Positions 18,565 through 27,758 of a DNA stretch of 64,000 nucleotides are shown one piece after another. Numbering within the stretch: the stretch's first letter is position 1; each line of letters begins with the position of its first letter. Origin of the DNA: Bacteroidales bacterium (lineage in GTDB: Bacteria; Bacteroidota; Bacteroidia; Bacteroidales; M50B96); NCBI GenBank assembly GCA_021740905.1, contig JAIOYV010000009.1, forward strand, positions 43,134 through 107,133, written 5' to 3'. The notes beneath the pieces are model-generated. The model had not been told where the DNA came from and did no database searches. It saw only the letters and a list, made by a program, of their open reading frames with translations. Made by a program: the position numbers and the translations under genes.

Positions 18565-18759
18565 CTAATATTGAATTTGGCTTGCTTCCAAATATTTTTT
18601 CAAGATCTCACGGATACTCCTTCTGCATCGGCCACACCCTGTCCCGGCCTGGGTTTGTTTTGAAATTTCGGGTAAGCTCTTTGCTTCGCCGGATTCTATC
18701 TTCCCGACAATTTCTTTTTCGCTTACCTCGTTGCACAGGCAGATTAGTTTATTGGCCAA
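18565..18759 (-). CDS. BFD-like [2Fe-2S] protein
   Basis: 64 residues. Cys7-x-Cys9 and Cys42-x2-Cys45 (ICLC, GCGRC) are the four cluster ligands of the bacterioferritin-associated ferredoxin/NirB-middle family; SLPEISKQTQAGTGCGRC is diagnostic. Family members shuttle electrons for iron release or serve as Fe-S modules. The start is TTG at 18759, as no ATG lies between it and the stop of the upstream gene. That stop is in the same frame 21 nt earlier, so translational coupling is likely. Confidence 0.85.
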   Translation of the reverse strand: MANKLICLCNEVSEKEIVGKIESGEAKSLPEISKQTQAGTGCGRCRRSIREILKKYLEASQIQY

Positions 18760-18780
18760 CTTAGTATCTTTTTTTGGTGA

Positions 18781-19656
18781 CTAATTTTCACTTTTCGAAA
18801 CAGGAAGAATTGTTGATAGTATCCCCAAATTAGTCAGTGCTTTATAGGTAATTTCAGTCCTGATCTTTGGAAATATATCCATGTTGAATTCCTCATAAGG
18901 CTCTACATTGGTGGCAAAGAAATAGATCTTTCCCCGGGTTTCGACATAGCCAACAAACCAGCCATTGTTATTGCCGTTGCGGATCGACCAGCCGGTTTTA
19001 CCTCTTAGGGTGTAAAGATCGTTTCGCTCAATTACAATCAGTTCCTTCATGATTTTTTGGGTTCGATCTGAAACTTGTAGATTCGAATTATAGAAGCGAT
19101 TCAGAAAGTCGATTTGTTGAAACTGGCTGATTTTCGATTCCCCTTCCAGCCAAAACAAATCGATGTTGGTGGAATCGACCTGCATCTTTCCATAGTCTAG
19201 TTTGGCGAGATATTCGTTCATTCGTTTTTCACCTATCCTTCGAGCAATATCCTGATAACAGGGCACACAGGAGTAATGAAAGGCATCCCGAAAAATCAAA
19301 TCTTGTTCCCAAATAGCCAGATTTCGGTTCTTTCCATCCCAAATAAAAAGAGTGCTATCATCCTCCACAACACCCGTTTCCAAGGCAATTATCGAATTTG
19401 GAATTTTAAAAGTAGAGGCAGGCAAATTCCCTTTTCTCGCCCACTGAAAATCGTTGGAGTAAAATACGTTTTGCTGAGGATCGAAGACAAGTACCGCCCC
19501 ATTGACCTGGGCTGAATCAATAATTGCCTGAAGACCAGGCTTAAGGATTTCCTTTTGAAGGGTTGTGGTATCTTTATTCTTCGACTCATTTTGCTTGGGA
19601 GAGCATGCAGAGATAAGGATTGCGATAATGAGAAGGTGGTAGGTTTTCATTTCCAT
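18781..19656 (-). CDS. Class D (OXA-type) beta-lactamase, lipoprotein form
   Basis: 291 residues. The N-terminal signal ends in a lipobox (IAILISACS), so the enzyme should be membrane-tethered in the periplasm. Catalytic motifs: STFK at 81-84 (acylated Ser81 and Lys84), SCV at 129-131, LFWLEG around Trp169 and KTG at 220-222. FHYSCVPCYQDIARRIG is typical of class D enzymes. Two positions are unusual: YGK replaces the common YGN at ~155, and KTG is followed by Trp. The fold should hydrolyse beta-lactams, but the spectrum cannot be read from sequence. It lies 3 nt after the Rpn-like gene and upstream of the BFD gene. Confidence 0.88.
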   Translation of the reverse strand: MEMKTYHLLIIAILISACSPKQNESKNKDTTTLQKEILKPGLQAIIDSAQVNGAVLVFDPQQNVFYSNDFQWARKGNLPASTFKIPNSIIALETGVVEDDSTLFIWDGKNRNLAIWEQDLIFRDAFHYSCVPCYQDIARRIGEKRMNEYLAKLDYGKMQVDSTNIDLFWLEGESKISQFQQIDFLNRFYNSNLQVSDRTQKIMKELIVIERNDLYTLRGKTGWSIRNGNNNGWFVGYVETRGKIYFFATNVEPYEEFNMDIFPKIRTEITYKALTNLGILSTILPVSKSEN

Positions 19657-19659
19657 TTG

Positions 19660-20541
19660 CTATTCTTTCCTCAGATCATTAATTTGGGCTTTTGTTAATC
19701 CGGTAAATTTTATGATTTTATCAATAGGTTCATCATTCTTTAGCATTTCAATAGCAACTTTTTCTATCCCTTTTTCTATCCCTTTTTCTATCCCTAATTC
19801 AATTCCTTCTTCTTTTGCTGTAACCAATGAATTTTTAATATCCCGGTAATACTTTAAACTGTCCTCATAATTTTGATACTCTTCTCTACTAAACTTTGCT
19901 ATTTCAGCTATCTCAAAAAGTTTTAAAAAAACGCTGTCGTTTAGGTTATCAGGAATCCTCTCAAGTTTATTCAAGTGACTTAAGATGAAGAGCCACTTAT
20001 CAAACTTTGTTTCAAGTTCTTCACACGTTTTCTTAAACTTAGGCATTTCAAGATATATAAAGGTCAGTTTATCGTAGAAAACTTTTTTAGTCTCAATATC
20101 AGTCAGTTTTACATCATACCTTAATTTGTCCGGTTGATGCTTATCTTCATCGAAAACAAAGTCAAGAATAGCGATAGTATAAACATTTTTCAACTCAAAA
20201 TTCCAATCACTGCCCATAGTTGCTTGTTCCCTTATCGGAAATGTGGAATAGTATAGTGTTCGGTCCTTAAAATACTTTTGCTTGGTTTTTTGTAGCTCGA
20301 CAATAAATTTTTCACCATGCTCATTCGTGCAATATAAATCAAAAACGGCCTTTCTATTCAAGTCTGTAGAGTCAAGATTTTCATTTTTCAGATAGGTTAG
20401 TTCTGTAATCTCGCCTTGCTCTTCTTTCAATAGCTCGTTGAGAAAATCAAGCAATAAATCTTTACTTGGTTCTTCACCAAACAATCTCTTAAATCCATAG
20501 TCAGTAAATGGATTAATGTATTTCTCTCTAAATTCAGTCAT
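19660..20541 (-). CDS. Rpn-family PD-(D/E)XK nuclease / transposase-like protein
   Basis: 293 residues. The N-terminus (INPFTDYGFKRLFGEEPSKD, LLLDFLNELL) and the catalytic core AVFDLYC...FIVELQKTKQ with its D-x-ExQ pattern place it in the PDDEXK_2/Rpn family. Members promote RecA-independent recombination or act in phage-related processes (family knowledge). Residues ~243-257 are GIEK repeats encoded by 12-bp tandem units, which often vary in copy number in this family. No inverted-repeat ends or target duplications were seen, so it is not called as a mobile element. It precedes the beta-lactamase gene by 3 nt. Confidence 0.88.
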   Translation of the reverse strand: MTEFREKYINPFTDYGFKRLFGEEPSKDLLLDFLNELLKEEQGEITELTYLKNENLDSTDLNRKAVFDLYCTNEHGEKFIVELQKTKQKYFKDRTLYYSTFPIREQATMGSDWNFELKNVYTIAILDFVFDEDKHQPDKLRYDVKLTDIETKKVFYDKLTFIYLEMPKFKKTCEELETKFDKWLFILSHLNKLERIPDNLNDSVFLKLFEIAEIAKFSREEYQNYEDSLKYYRDIKNSLVTAKEEGIELGIEKGIEKGIEKVAIEMLKNDEPIDKIIKFTGLTKAQINDLRKE

Positions 20542-20672
20542 CTATAGATTCTTTATTTACAAAGGTATGACTTTTTTATCTAAAAGATTACCAGTTCTCT
20601 AAGTTCCTTACTTCTTACTTGCCTGCATGATAGTTTAAAATAGATTAGGATTATTATTGGAAATTTCCTATG

Positions 20673-23600
20673 CTATTCAACTAACAACCTCATCACTGCC
20701 CAATCCTCTCCCGACTTTATCGAAACAAAATAAACACCTGCCGGGATTTTAGCTTGAACAGGGACCGACCTTACGCCACTCTCCCTTTTATTAAAAATCA
20801 CTTTGCCCGATACATCAGCTATTTCAATATCAACCTCTGCCTGTACCGATCCGAGGTCAATGGTAAAGTTGCTGTTTGTGGGGTTGGGGAAAATCCGGCA
20901 GACATCCTTTAGTGGATTTTCATCGATATTTACTAGGAGTACATTGTAACAAGTAGATGTGTCGGTGCAACTGTTCTGCGAAATGATCACGGCATAATTG
21001 CCATTGGTGGTTGGGGCAAAACTTTGGATGGTTGCTCCGGGAATCCATGCGTTGGCGTTGTTGCAATCAATCCATTGATACTGGGCACCTGCTGCATTGG
21101 CAGTCAATGTACCCAGGTCCCATGTCAGCGAAGTATCAATATTGATAATCGTAAGGTCTATGCTCAGGATACTGTCGCAGCCGTTAAACGCCGAAAGTGT
21201 ATCGGCAATCATTCCACTGGAATAGTATGTGTTGTTGCCGCTTGGCGTTGTATAAGAACCACAAGCCGAGGCGACCATATTAGTGGAAGTCGGCTGGCAA
21301 GTAATCAGTATGGAATAATCCTCCACTTCCCCATCGAATCCTGTTGCACATACTTCTGGAACAGAGTTGTACTTGGCCGCAACCCGCATCGTAGTTTTTC
21401 CCACCTGTGCATATAGTGGGACAATTATGCTCAACGGAGAAAGACTTGTCGGTCCGTTTGCTGTGTTTATGGCTGATCCCAGGTCGTATTCCTCGCCTGC
21501 ATCTTCAAAATCACCATCGCGGTTCCAATCTATCCAGGCTTTGGAGTAGATTGTATAGTTTCCATCGGTATCGAGGTTTACGTTGAGGTTGTAGGAACTG
21601 CCTGTTTGAACAACCGCTGAATCGCTGGCCGTATAATCAGTGTAGGGTTGGGTTTTTCCCGTGGAATTGTAGATCCCGCTAAAATCGACCAATGTAACCG
21701 CTGTGGTATAATCCATATTCCCGTACGATTCGCAATATTCGAAATGCCTTACGGTGTACATAAAACGATAGGTTTCGGTGGTATCGTTGTTTTCGCCAAT
21801 GGCAAATACTTTAAAGTAAATGTTTGTGCCTTCGGGGAAGTTGGGGATGTTGGTTTGCGATACCCATGTACTGTCTTGTGTGTTGATCATCATAATATTA
21901 TTGGTCAGATTTTGATTGTTTGCCGACCACTTTACGAAAACAGATGAAAGCACGCCATCATAAGATACAACCGAAGTTACAAACTGATTTATGTTTGCCC
22001 GTGGGTGAATATCGGTGGGTGGATCGGTTATGGCTGTGGTTACAATGGATGGATAATCATTCCGGCCAACCAACGAGTATTCCCATAAACCCCTTCCCCA
22101 TGTGGCTGCCCGCAAGACATTGGTCCCATACTGGATTTCAAGATCCCGAGCGGTTGTATTGGGGAGGCCGGTAGTGTATAGGTTCCAGTCGGTACTGTCC
22201 ATCGACTTGTAAAACACACCAATTTCCGCCCCAAGATAAATGTTCGATTGGGCAGTATGGTCAATCACAACCGACCGTATCGGCATGTTCGACAAGTTCG
22301 ATGTAATGTTGGTCCAAGTTGCGCCCAGGTTGTGCGAAACATATACTTTCTGCCCATCATTCTGATATCGGTTATACACTACAACCAAGGTGTTATCATC
22401 GTTGGGATCGAAAGCGACATCAGTAATTGAATAACCCGGAAGTCCGTTTGAGATACTTGTGTAAGTAGCACCCGTATCCTGCGACAGGTACAAGAACTCA
22501 TTCCTTCCAACCACCATGATAGCTGTATTATTCTCAGCAATGGCCGCAATTTTTATCATGCCTAAATTAGGTGAACCCATATATTCCCACTCGCCGCCAA
22601 ATTGGTTCGATACAAACACACTATCGCTAAAATGATATACTTTCATCTGGTGATTGGGGTTGAAAAGCAAAGGAGCCTGCCAATCGGCCTGGCTCGACCC
22701 TGATTGTGGGGTTTGGATACCATGCCTGCTTTGTCCTCTGTCTTTCGTGCGCTGGCGACTTCCGTACTGCCAGCTTCCAATCATCCAATCTGGATTGAGT
22801 GGGAACACAATGGCTTCCATGCCATCGCCTCCGTTCCATTCCAACCATCCTGTTTCTACTCGTACACTGGTGCCATTATCTTGCGAACCGGCCATTTGTA
22901 CACTCCAGTCCGATTGGCTGATTCCCACCGCATAAAATTCACGGATCCCGGTTCCATCATTTAACCGTGTCCAGCTTATTCCATTGTCGATGCTTTTGGC
23001 AAGATAGCCATCTGTACCCAAATAATAAACCCCATTGATGCACTCTGCTGTCCGGACATCAGCGTGTACATAGCTGCTGTCAGGCGAAGAGTTGGCCCAG
23101 GCGGTAACCTGGTCGAATGAAATTCCTCCATCGAAACTTGCTTCTACATCCACATAGCCATAGATCATTGAAGATATATTTATATCAGAAACAGCAAACC
23201 CCTGGCAACTTTCATCGGGGTTATATAGAAAGGTGAAATTTAGGCCGGCATTAGTCGATTTCCAAACGCCATTGCTCGATGCAAACCAGACACAGTCGGG
23301 ACAAAGTGGACTTGTGGCAATAAATCCTTTTGCATCGTTGTTTCCGGTGAGGGTTCCTGAAGTTGAATAGGACAGTCCCAGGTTTGTTGATCTTATCACC
23401 ACATTCTGGTTTGTACTCCAGTAATAATCATCATAAAGATAAATTATATTAGGGTTGGTCGGGTGAAACTCAATATCGGTAATGTCGGCACTGGTCATAA
23501 GTTGTGTCCAGGTTTGAAGATTGTCTACCGATTTGAAAATCCCTTTCGAGGTTCCAATAAAAATGAGGTTGGGGATGGTTGGATGAAAAACTATCTTATA

Positions 23601-24290
23601 TATTCTTTCGCTCGAACCAAGGCCACCCCAGTTCAGGTTAGATGGGTTAAAAGCCGTGGCAGTCCATGTATTTCCGCCATCTACCGACCGGTAAATCCCA
23701 TGAGTGGCATTATTGGCAGCATTTTGAACATTGATGAGAACGGAATCTGGGTTTGTCGGTGACACTGCAATCGTATTCACCCCTGATGCGATCAGGAAAT
23801 CAGTGGTATTTTGCCAAGTGGCACCTTCATTGGTCGTTTTCCAAAAACCTCCACTTCGCGATCCCATGTAGATGTACATACTGTCATTGGGGTTTACCCA
23901 AAAACACTCCACCCTTCCGATGCCCGGTGAATAGTGTGAGGTGATTGTGTTGGCATCGTAAGGCCCGAGGTCGCGCCATCCGCTGTAGTTGAAATTCTTG
24001 GGGGCAGGGTTTTCCTTTAAGAAATTCTGATAAGAATTGGCCACAAAGTAAGGGTCAACATGGCTTCGGTCACCCGACGGGTAATATTTGCTTTCGTTCT
24101 CTGCCTTCCAACGCATGTAATCTTTAAAACCAGAGCCTTTGCCGGTATCATGGGTTTCGAAATAGCGATCGGCATAGGTCACCACATCGTAAAAATTTAC
24201 CTGCATGTCGTTCATCATCTGTTTGTAGTCCGACTGGCCGTACATTGTGCTGGCAATTATAAAGGTCAGGAATAATATAGGTATTCTCAT
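20673..24290 (-). CDS. Large T9SS-secreted beta-propeller (BNR/sortilin-like) protein
   Basis: 1205 residues. Signal peptide MRIPILFLTFIIASTMYGQ. Residues ~130-740 contain many BNR/Asp-box style blades (GGFWKTTNEGATWQNTT, GIYRSVDGGNTWTATAF, VYVSHNLGATWTNIT, GVFYKSMDSTDWNLYTTGLP), the sortilin/exo-sialidase-type propeller. Next come Ig-like segments, a GEVEDY domain (DFEDAGEEYDLG ... GFDGEVEDYSILITC, ~950-1000) and a C-terminal T9SS sorting tail (RIFPNPTNSNFTIDLG, IPAGVYFVSIKSG, MRLLVE). The product should be exported to the cell surface. Such proteins are often large adhesins or polymer-binding proteins; no sialidase active-site residues were confirmed. Confidence 0.88.
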   Translation of the reverse strand: MRIPILFLTFIIASTMYGQSDYKQMMNDMQVNFYDVVTYADRYFETHDTGKGSGFKDYMRWKAENESKYYPSGDRSHVDPYFVANSYQNFLKENPAPKNFNYSGWRDLGPYDANTITSHYSPGIGRVECFWVNPNDSMYIYMGSRSGGFWKTTNEGATWQNTTDFLIASGVNTIAVSPTNPDSVLINVQNAANNATHGIYRSVDGGNTWTATAFNPSNLNWGGLGSSERIYKIVFHPTIPNLIFIGTSKGIFKSVDNLQTWTQLMTSADITDIEFHPTNPNIIYLYDDYYWSTNQNVVIRSTNLGLSYSTSGTLTGNNDAKGFIATSPLCPDCVWFASSNGVWKSTNAGLNFTFLYNPDESCQGFAVSDINISSMIYGYVDVEASFDGGISFDQVTAWANSSPDSSYVHADVRTAECINGVYYLGTDGYLAKSIDNGISWTRLNDGTGIREFYAVGISQSDWSVQMAGSQDNGTSVRVETGWLEWNGGDGMEAIVFPLNPDWMIGSWQYGSRQRTKDRGQSRHGIQTPQSGSSQADWQAPLLFNPNHQMKVYHFSDSVFVSNQFGGEWEYMGSPNLGMIKIAAIAENNTAIMVVGRNEFLYLSQDTGATYTSISNGLPGYSITDVAFDPNDDNTLVVVYNRYQNDGQKVYVSHNLGATWTNITSNLSNMPIRSVVIDHTAQSNIYLGAEIGVFYKSMDSTDWNLYTTGLPNTTARDLEIQYGTNVLRAATWGRGLWEYSLVGRNDYPSIVTTAITDPPTDIHPRANINQFVTSVVSYDGVLSSVFVKWSANNQNLTNNIMMINTQDSTWVSQTNIPNFPEGTNIYFKVFAIGENNDTTETYRFMYTVRHFEYCESYGNMDYTTAVTLVDFSGIYNSTGKTQPYTDYTASDSAVVQTGSSYNLNVNLDTDGNYTIYSKAWIDWNRDGDFEDAGEEYDLGSAINTANGPTSLSPLSIIVPLYAQVGKTTMRVAAKYNSVPEVCATGFDGEVEDYSILITCQPTSTNMVASACGSYTTPSGNNTYYSSGMIADTLSAFNGCDSILSIDLTIINIDTSLTWDLGTLTANAAGAQYQWIDCNNANAWIPGATIQSFAPTTNGNYAVIISQNSCTDTSTCYNVLLVNIDENPLKDVCRIFPNPTNSNFTIDLGSVQAEVDIEIADVSGKVIFNKRESGVRSVPVQAKIPAGVYFVSIKSGEDWAVMRLLVE

Positions 24291-24595
24291 AGTTTTAATA
24301 TTTAGAAAGGAATGTAAAAATCGCTTTACACATCCGATTTATTTTAGTGGCTAAAGGTAATACTCCTATCAGTAACTTACGAATCCTAATTGTATAGTTT
24401 TTGGCAAAATATAAAAGATTGAGTAGATTGATTCAGTCCCTAATCAATCTCTTCACTATTACCCAGGCTTGAAAAATTTATCTTACAACCGGAAAAGATT
24501 TTTTATATATTTGAACACTATTAACAGTTGACCAGATTTTATTCATCTTTACCTAAATCGACACCAAATAAATTAAGCTTAAAATACACCAGACT
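24291..24595. other. Divergent spacer with a -7 box for the 24596 gene
   Basis: 305 bp. TATATTTG at 24506-24513 is an exact rightward TAnnTTTG match 83 nt ahead of the 24596 start. On the other strand TACCTTTA near 24351-24358 is one base from consensus and would serve the propeller gene. No -33 partner is found at normal spacing for either. Confidence 0.35.
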
Positions 24596-26737
24596 ATGAA
24601 AACTAATCGTATGTATTTAATCCTGTTGATTTGCATCGCAACACAGATTTCTGTTATTGCAAAAAGCAAGGACAGCGATTTACAACAAGATGGCATTACA
24701 CCTCAAATGCAACAATCTATAACGGAAGATGTGGTGATTATCAGCGAAGAAAACAGCATTGAAATCACAGGTGAAAAATCGGACTTCATCCTGTTTTCGA
24801 TCACTAAAAAGATACAGTTTAGGGTGCAGGGCGAGGACGGGATTAAACGTATTTCAACATTTATCCTGCCCGAAACTTTCGATCCATCTTATATCGCTCA
24901 TTTTCCAAAAGATCGAAACTATCAGAATGTGTATTCATATTTAAAATGCAATTATTTTAAAGGAGAAATCGCCGATAAAAATGGCACAACCAGGAAAGCA
25001 ACTTTTAATAAATCAGTCGAAGATGTGCGGATGGTCATGGTCGAAAACAATCTGTATGGAAATTTCAAGAAATATATTTACGAGGTACGCGACCTTGAAA
25101 TTGGGGATATAGCCACGCTCGAATACAACTACGAAATAAAATATAGCGATAATCTCAACCAGTTGGCTTCGACCCGTATTTTTTTCAATAGCGAAATAAG
25201 AAAGGAAAATTATTCTCTACGCCTGTCGCTGCCTTCGGGGTTAAACCTGGATATTGTGTATAACAACGATGCCGCGCCCGACAGTATAAGTGATTTAGAG
25301 GGGACCAAATCATACTACTGGAATAAGGATAACCTGGCGGGCTGCATCAAAGAGGCAGGCAGTCGCCCGTATTTATCATTGCCCCATGTGGTTTTTTCCA
25401 TTAAGCCTTACGATTTGCTTTATACCCTGCCCAATTCCTTCGAGGAAAAATTCATTCCATTTTACTCCATTTATTCCTACCAGCGCGAAAAAGAACATTT
25501 GAATATTGCAAAATCGGTTTATCAGGGAGTAAAAACAACTTCCTTTATTTATATCGATAAATTTGTAAGCACCGAAACCCATGATATTGAAAACGACAGC
25601 CTCGGATATTTATCGTTGCTGAAAATCCAAAACACAATTGCCGATGATTTTACTTTTGAAAACGACATAGACTATTTCAAAAAAGTTGATACCCGCATGC
25701 CAAGGATGGGGGAATTCCTTGCACGAAAAGCCATACGGGATATCTGTCGGTACGATATTTATGTGGCCCTTATTCTAAAGCTGAATTTGAATTATTTTAC
25801 AGCCTATTTGTGCGATAACCGGATGGGGGAAATCAGCAACGATTATTTTGCCCCAATGTACGATAGTGACTATCTTTTTGCCGTATTGTTGAAGAATAAT
25901 GTGCCCCAATACATTTATCCAAAAAGTTCGGATTTCGGATATTACCTGAACGAGGTGCCATTTTACTTCGAAAACACCCGTGCGCGCCTCGTACACTTAA
26001 ATGATTATAATAATATCAAGGAGCCAATAAACGAAGAATTAAGGCAAATACAATTGCCACCTAGCAAAATAACCGACAATATTCGTAAAAACAATGTGTT
26101 GGTAAACATCAATTTAGAAACTTCAATGGCCACTTTTGAAGCAAGGGTCGACTTATCGGGTCAATACTCGACAATGACACGTGGATTGTATCAGTTTGAT
26201 TACAAAGATGAAACTGTGAACGAATTGTACAACAAGAAAATATCTGATCTGAACAAGGAAGTCCGTGTAATCAGCGAAGAAACCAATGTAATCAGGAAAG
26301 AATTTCCCTTTTCGACCAAGGTAAAAACCCGTTACGAGGCAAACAATTTAATTACTAAGAAAGGTGACACGTTTTCTCTGGATTTACAAAACTGGTTTAA
26401 TCATATTATTTACAACGACTTCGAAATTGAAAACCGGCAACAGGATTTTTATACCGATTTTCACGGGCGCGATACGTATGTGTATTTTCTTCAATTCGAT
26501 AAAAACATAAAATTGACAAACACTTACGAAGAGATAAAAACCAACAATGAGTTCGGGGAACTTATCCTTAAAGTAGAGCAGATAAAACCCGATGTGGTTA
26601 AGATATCAAGTTACTTTGCAAGTGTAAGCGATAAAGTGCCTGTGGAAAAAATAGGCGATGTGAAACTACTTTACGATAAAATTCAAGCGTTCAATAATAG
26701 TAGTCTGGAGTTCATCTTAGTGGATGATTCAAAATAA
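24596..26737 (+). CDS. Exported protein, DUF3857-like N-terminal region
   Basis: 713 residues. Signal peptide at residues 1-22 (MYLILLICIATQISVIAKSK). The early region reads SDFILFSITKKIQFRVQGED, ISTFILPETFDPSYIAHF, then GTTRKATFNKSVEDV and YIYEVRDLEIGDIATLEYNY. That resembles the DUF3857 beta-sandwich found ahead of transglutaminase domains in Bacteroidota. However, I see no transglutaminase Cys-His-Asp triad downstream. The function is unknown; periplasmic or surface location is inferred from the signal peptide. The gene stands alone, with a hairpin-forming spacer after it. Confidence 0.6.
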   Translation: MKTNRMYLILLICIATQISVIAKSKDSDLQQDGITPQMQQSITEDVVIISEENSIEITGEKSDFILFSITKKIQFRVQGEDGIKRISTFILPETFDPSYIAHFPKDRNYQNVYSYLKCNYFKGEIADKNGTTRKATFNKSVEDVRMVMVENNLYGNFKKYIYEVRDLEIGDIATLEYNYEIKYSDNLNQLASTRIFFNSEIRKENYSLRLSLPSGLNLDIVYNNDAAPDSISDLEGTKSYYWNKDNLAGCIKEAGSRPYLSLPHVVFSIKPYDLLYTLPNSFEEKFIPFYSIYSYQREKEHLNIAKSVYQGVKTTSFIYIDKFVSTETHDIENDSLGYLSLLKIQNTIADDFTFENDIDYFKKVDTRMPRMGEFLARKAIRDICRYDIYVALILKLNLNYFTAYLCDNRMGEISNDYFAPMYDSDYLFAVLLKNNVPQYIYPKSSDFGYYLNEVPFYFENTRARLVHLNDYNNIKEPINEELRQIQLPPSKITDNIRKNNVLVNINLETSMATFEARVDLSGQYSTMTRGLYQFDYKDETVNELYNKKISDLNKEVRVISEETNVIRKEFPFSTKVKTRYEANNLITKKGDTFSLDLQNWFNHIIYNDFEIENRQQDFYTDFHGRDTYVYFLQFDKNIKLTNTYEEIKTNNEFGELILKVEQIKPDVVKISSYFASVSDKVPVEKIGDVKLLYDKIQAFNNSSLEFILVDDSK

Positions 26738-26760
26738 CTTTCCCATAATAATTCTTAATG

Positions 26761-26836
26761 AATCAATTTTTAAATTGATTCAATCTGTGAATCTGTGGCT
26801 AATTTAAAAAGAAAAAATGCCACAGATTCACAGATT
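26761..26836. repeat. Perfect 18-bp inverted repeat plus nested palindrome
   Basis: AATCTGTGAATCTGTGGC (26782-26799) is exactly reverse-complemented by GCCACAGATTCACAGATT (26819-26836) across a 19-nt A-rich loop. Immediately left, AATCAATTT/AAATTGATT (26761-26780) forms a second palindrome. The spacer 26738-27080 holds nothing else recognisable apart from CACAGAT words at 26851-26857. There is no T-run, so this is a repeat element rather than a classical terminator. Confidence 0.85.
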
Positions 26837-27080
26837 AGTCCAATTCCCACAGATAAATTCATAGAATCTTCCAAGTTATTTCAAATTCAATTTGGGCAAG
26901 GTATATCGACAATTTTACTTACACAGCATGCACCGTAATTTATGCAGGAAATTATTACCAGCCTTTGGCAGGTGAAATTCAATGAGAAAAGTATCTTCTG
27001 ATGTTTGAATTAGGACTTTTGTCGTACACCATTCTCCAATCCTTTAAATTTCCTTTAGAATTAAATCGCTAATTTGCACC

Positions 27081-27758
27081 ATGAAAATTTTAATCGTAGA
27101 GGATGAACCCGGCTTGCAAACAGCAATGTGCAGCTTTCTCGAAAAAGAGGATTATATCTGCGAATCAGCAAATAGCTTTCAAAAAGCGAACGAAAAAATA
27201 TCTCTCTACGAATATGATATTATCTTATTGGACATCACCTTGCCCGATGGCAATGGGCTTGGGCTTATTGAAACAGTCAAAGCTCATAATCCTATGTCCG
27301 GCCTGATTATTATTTCGGCTAAAAATTCGCTGGATGATAAAATAAACGGCCTCGACCTGGGTGCCGATGATTACCTGACAAAACCCTTTCAGCTTTCGGA
27401 GTTGAATTCCCGGATAAAAGCAGTGATCAGGCGCAGACAATTTGGAGGATCCAAACTAATCCGCTTCAACGAAATCTCTGTCGATACTGACAGCAAATCC
27501 GTACATGTACACGGGCAGGAAATCCGTTTGACAAAGAAAGAATACGACATTTTGCTTTTCTTTATCATCAACAAAAACAGGGTTTTGACGAAAGCTGCCA
27601 TTGCCGAACACCTTTGGGAAGATAACATTGATATGGCCGACAATTACGATTTCATCTATATCCATGTCAATAATATCAGAAAGAAAATTGAAAGTTTCGG
27701 GGGCACCGATTACCTGAAAACAATTTACGGGATGGGCTACAAATTTACTGACAGATGA
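27081..27758 (+). CDS. OmpR-family response regulator
   Basis: 225 residues. Receiver domain at 1-115: acidic pocket VEDEP, phospho-acceptor Asp in IILLDITLPDGNG, signalling switch in IIISAKN and conserved Lys in YLTKPF. The winged-helix DNA-binding domain at ~130-223 has the RLTKKEYDILLFF and YIHVNNIRKKIE segments. Its stop overlaps the kinase ATG by four bases (ATGA), so the two are translationally coupled. A TAATTTGC box only six nt ahead of ATG might indicate a nearly leaderless transcript. Confidence 0.95.
   Translation: MKILIVEDEPGLQTAMCSFLEKEDYICESANSFQKANEKISLYEYDIILLDITLPDGNGLGLIETVKAHNPMSGLIIISAKNSLDDKINGLDLGADDYLTKPFQLSELNSRIKAVIRRRQFGGSKLIRFNEISVDTDSKSVHVHGQEIRLTKKEYDILLFFIINKNRVLTKAAIAEHLWEDNIDMADNYDFIYIHVNNIRKKIESFGGTDYLKTIYGMGYKFTDR

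Noticed and set aside
19660..20541. Calling the Rpn-family gene a mobile element
   Set aside because: No terminal inverted repeats or target duplications were found, and the gene runs directly into its neighbours.
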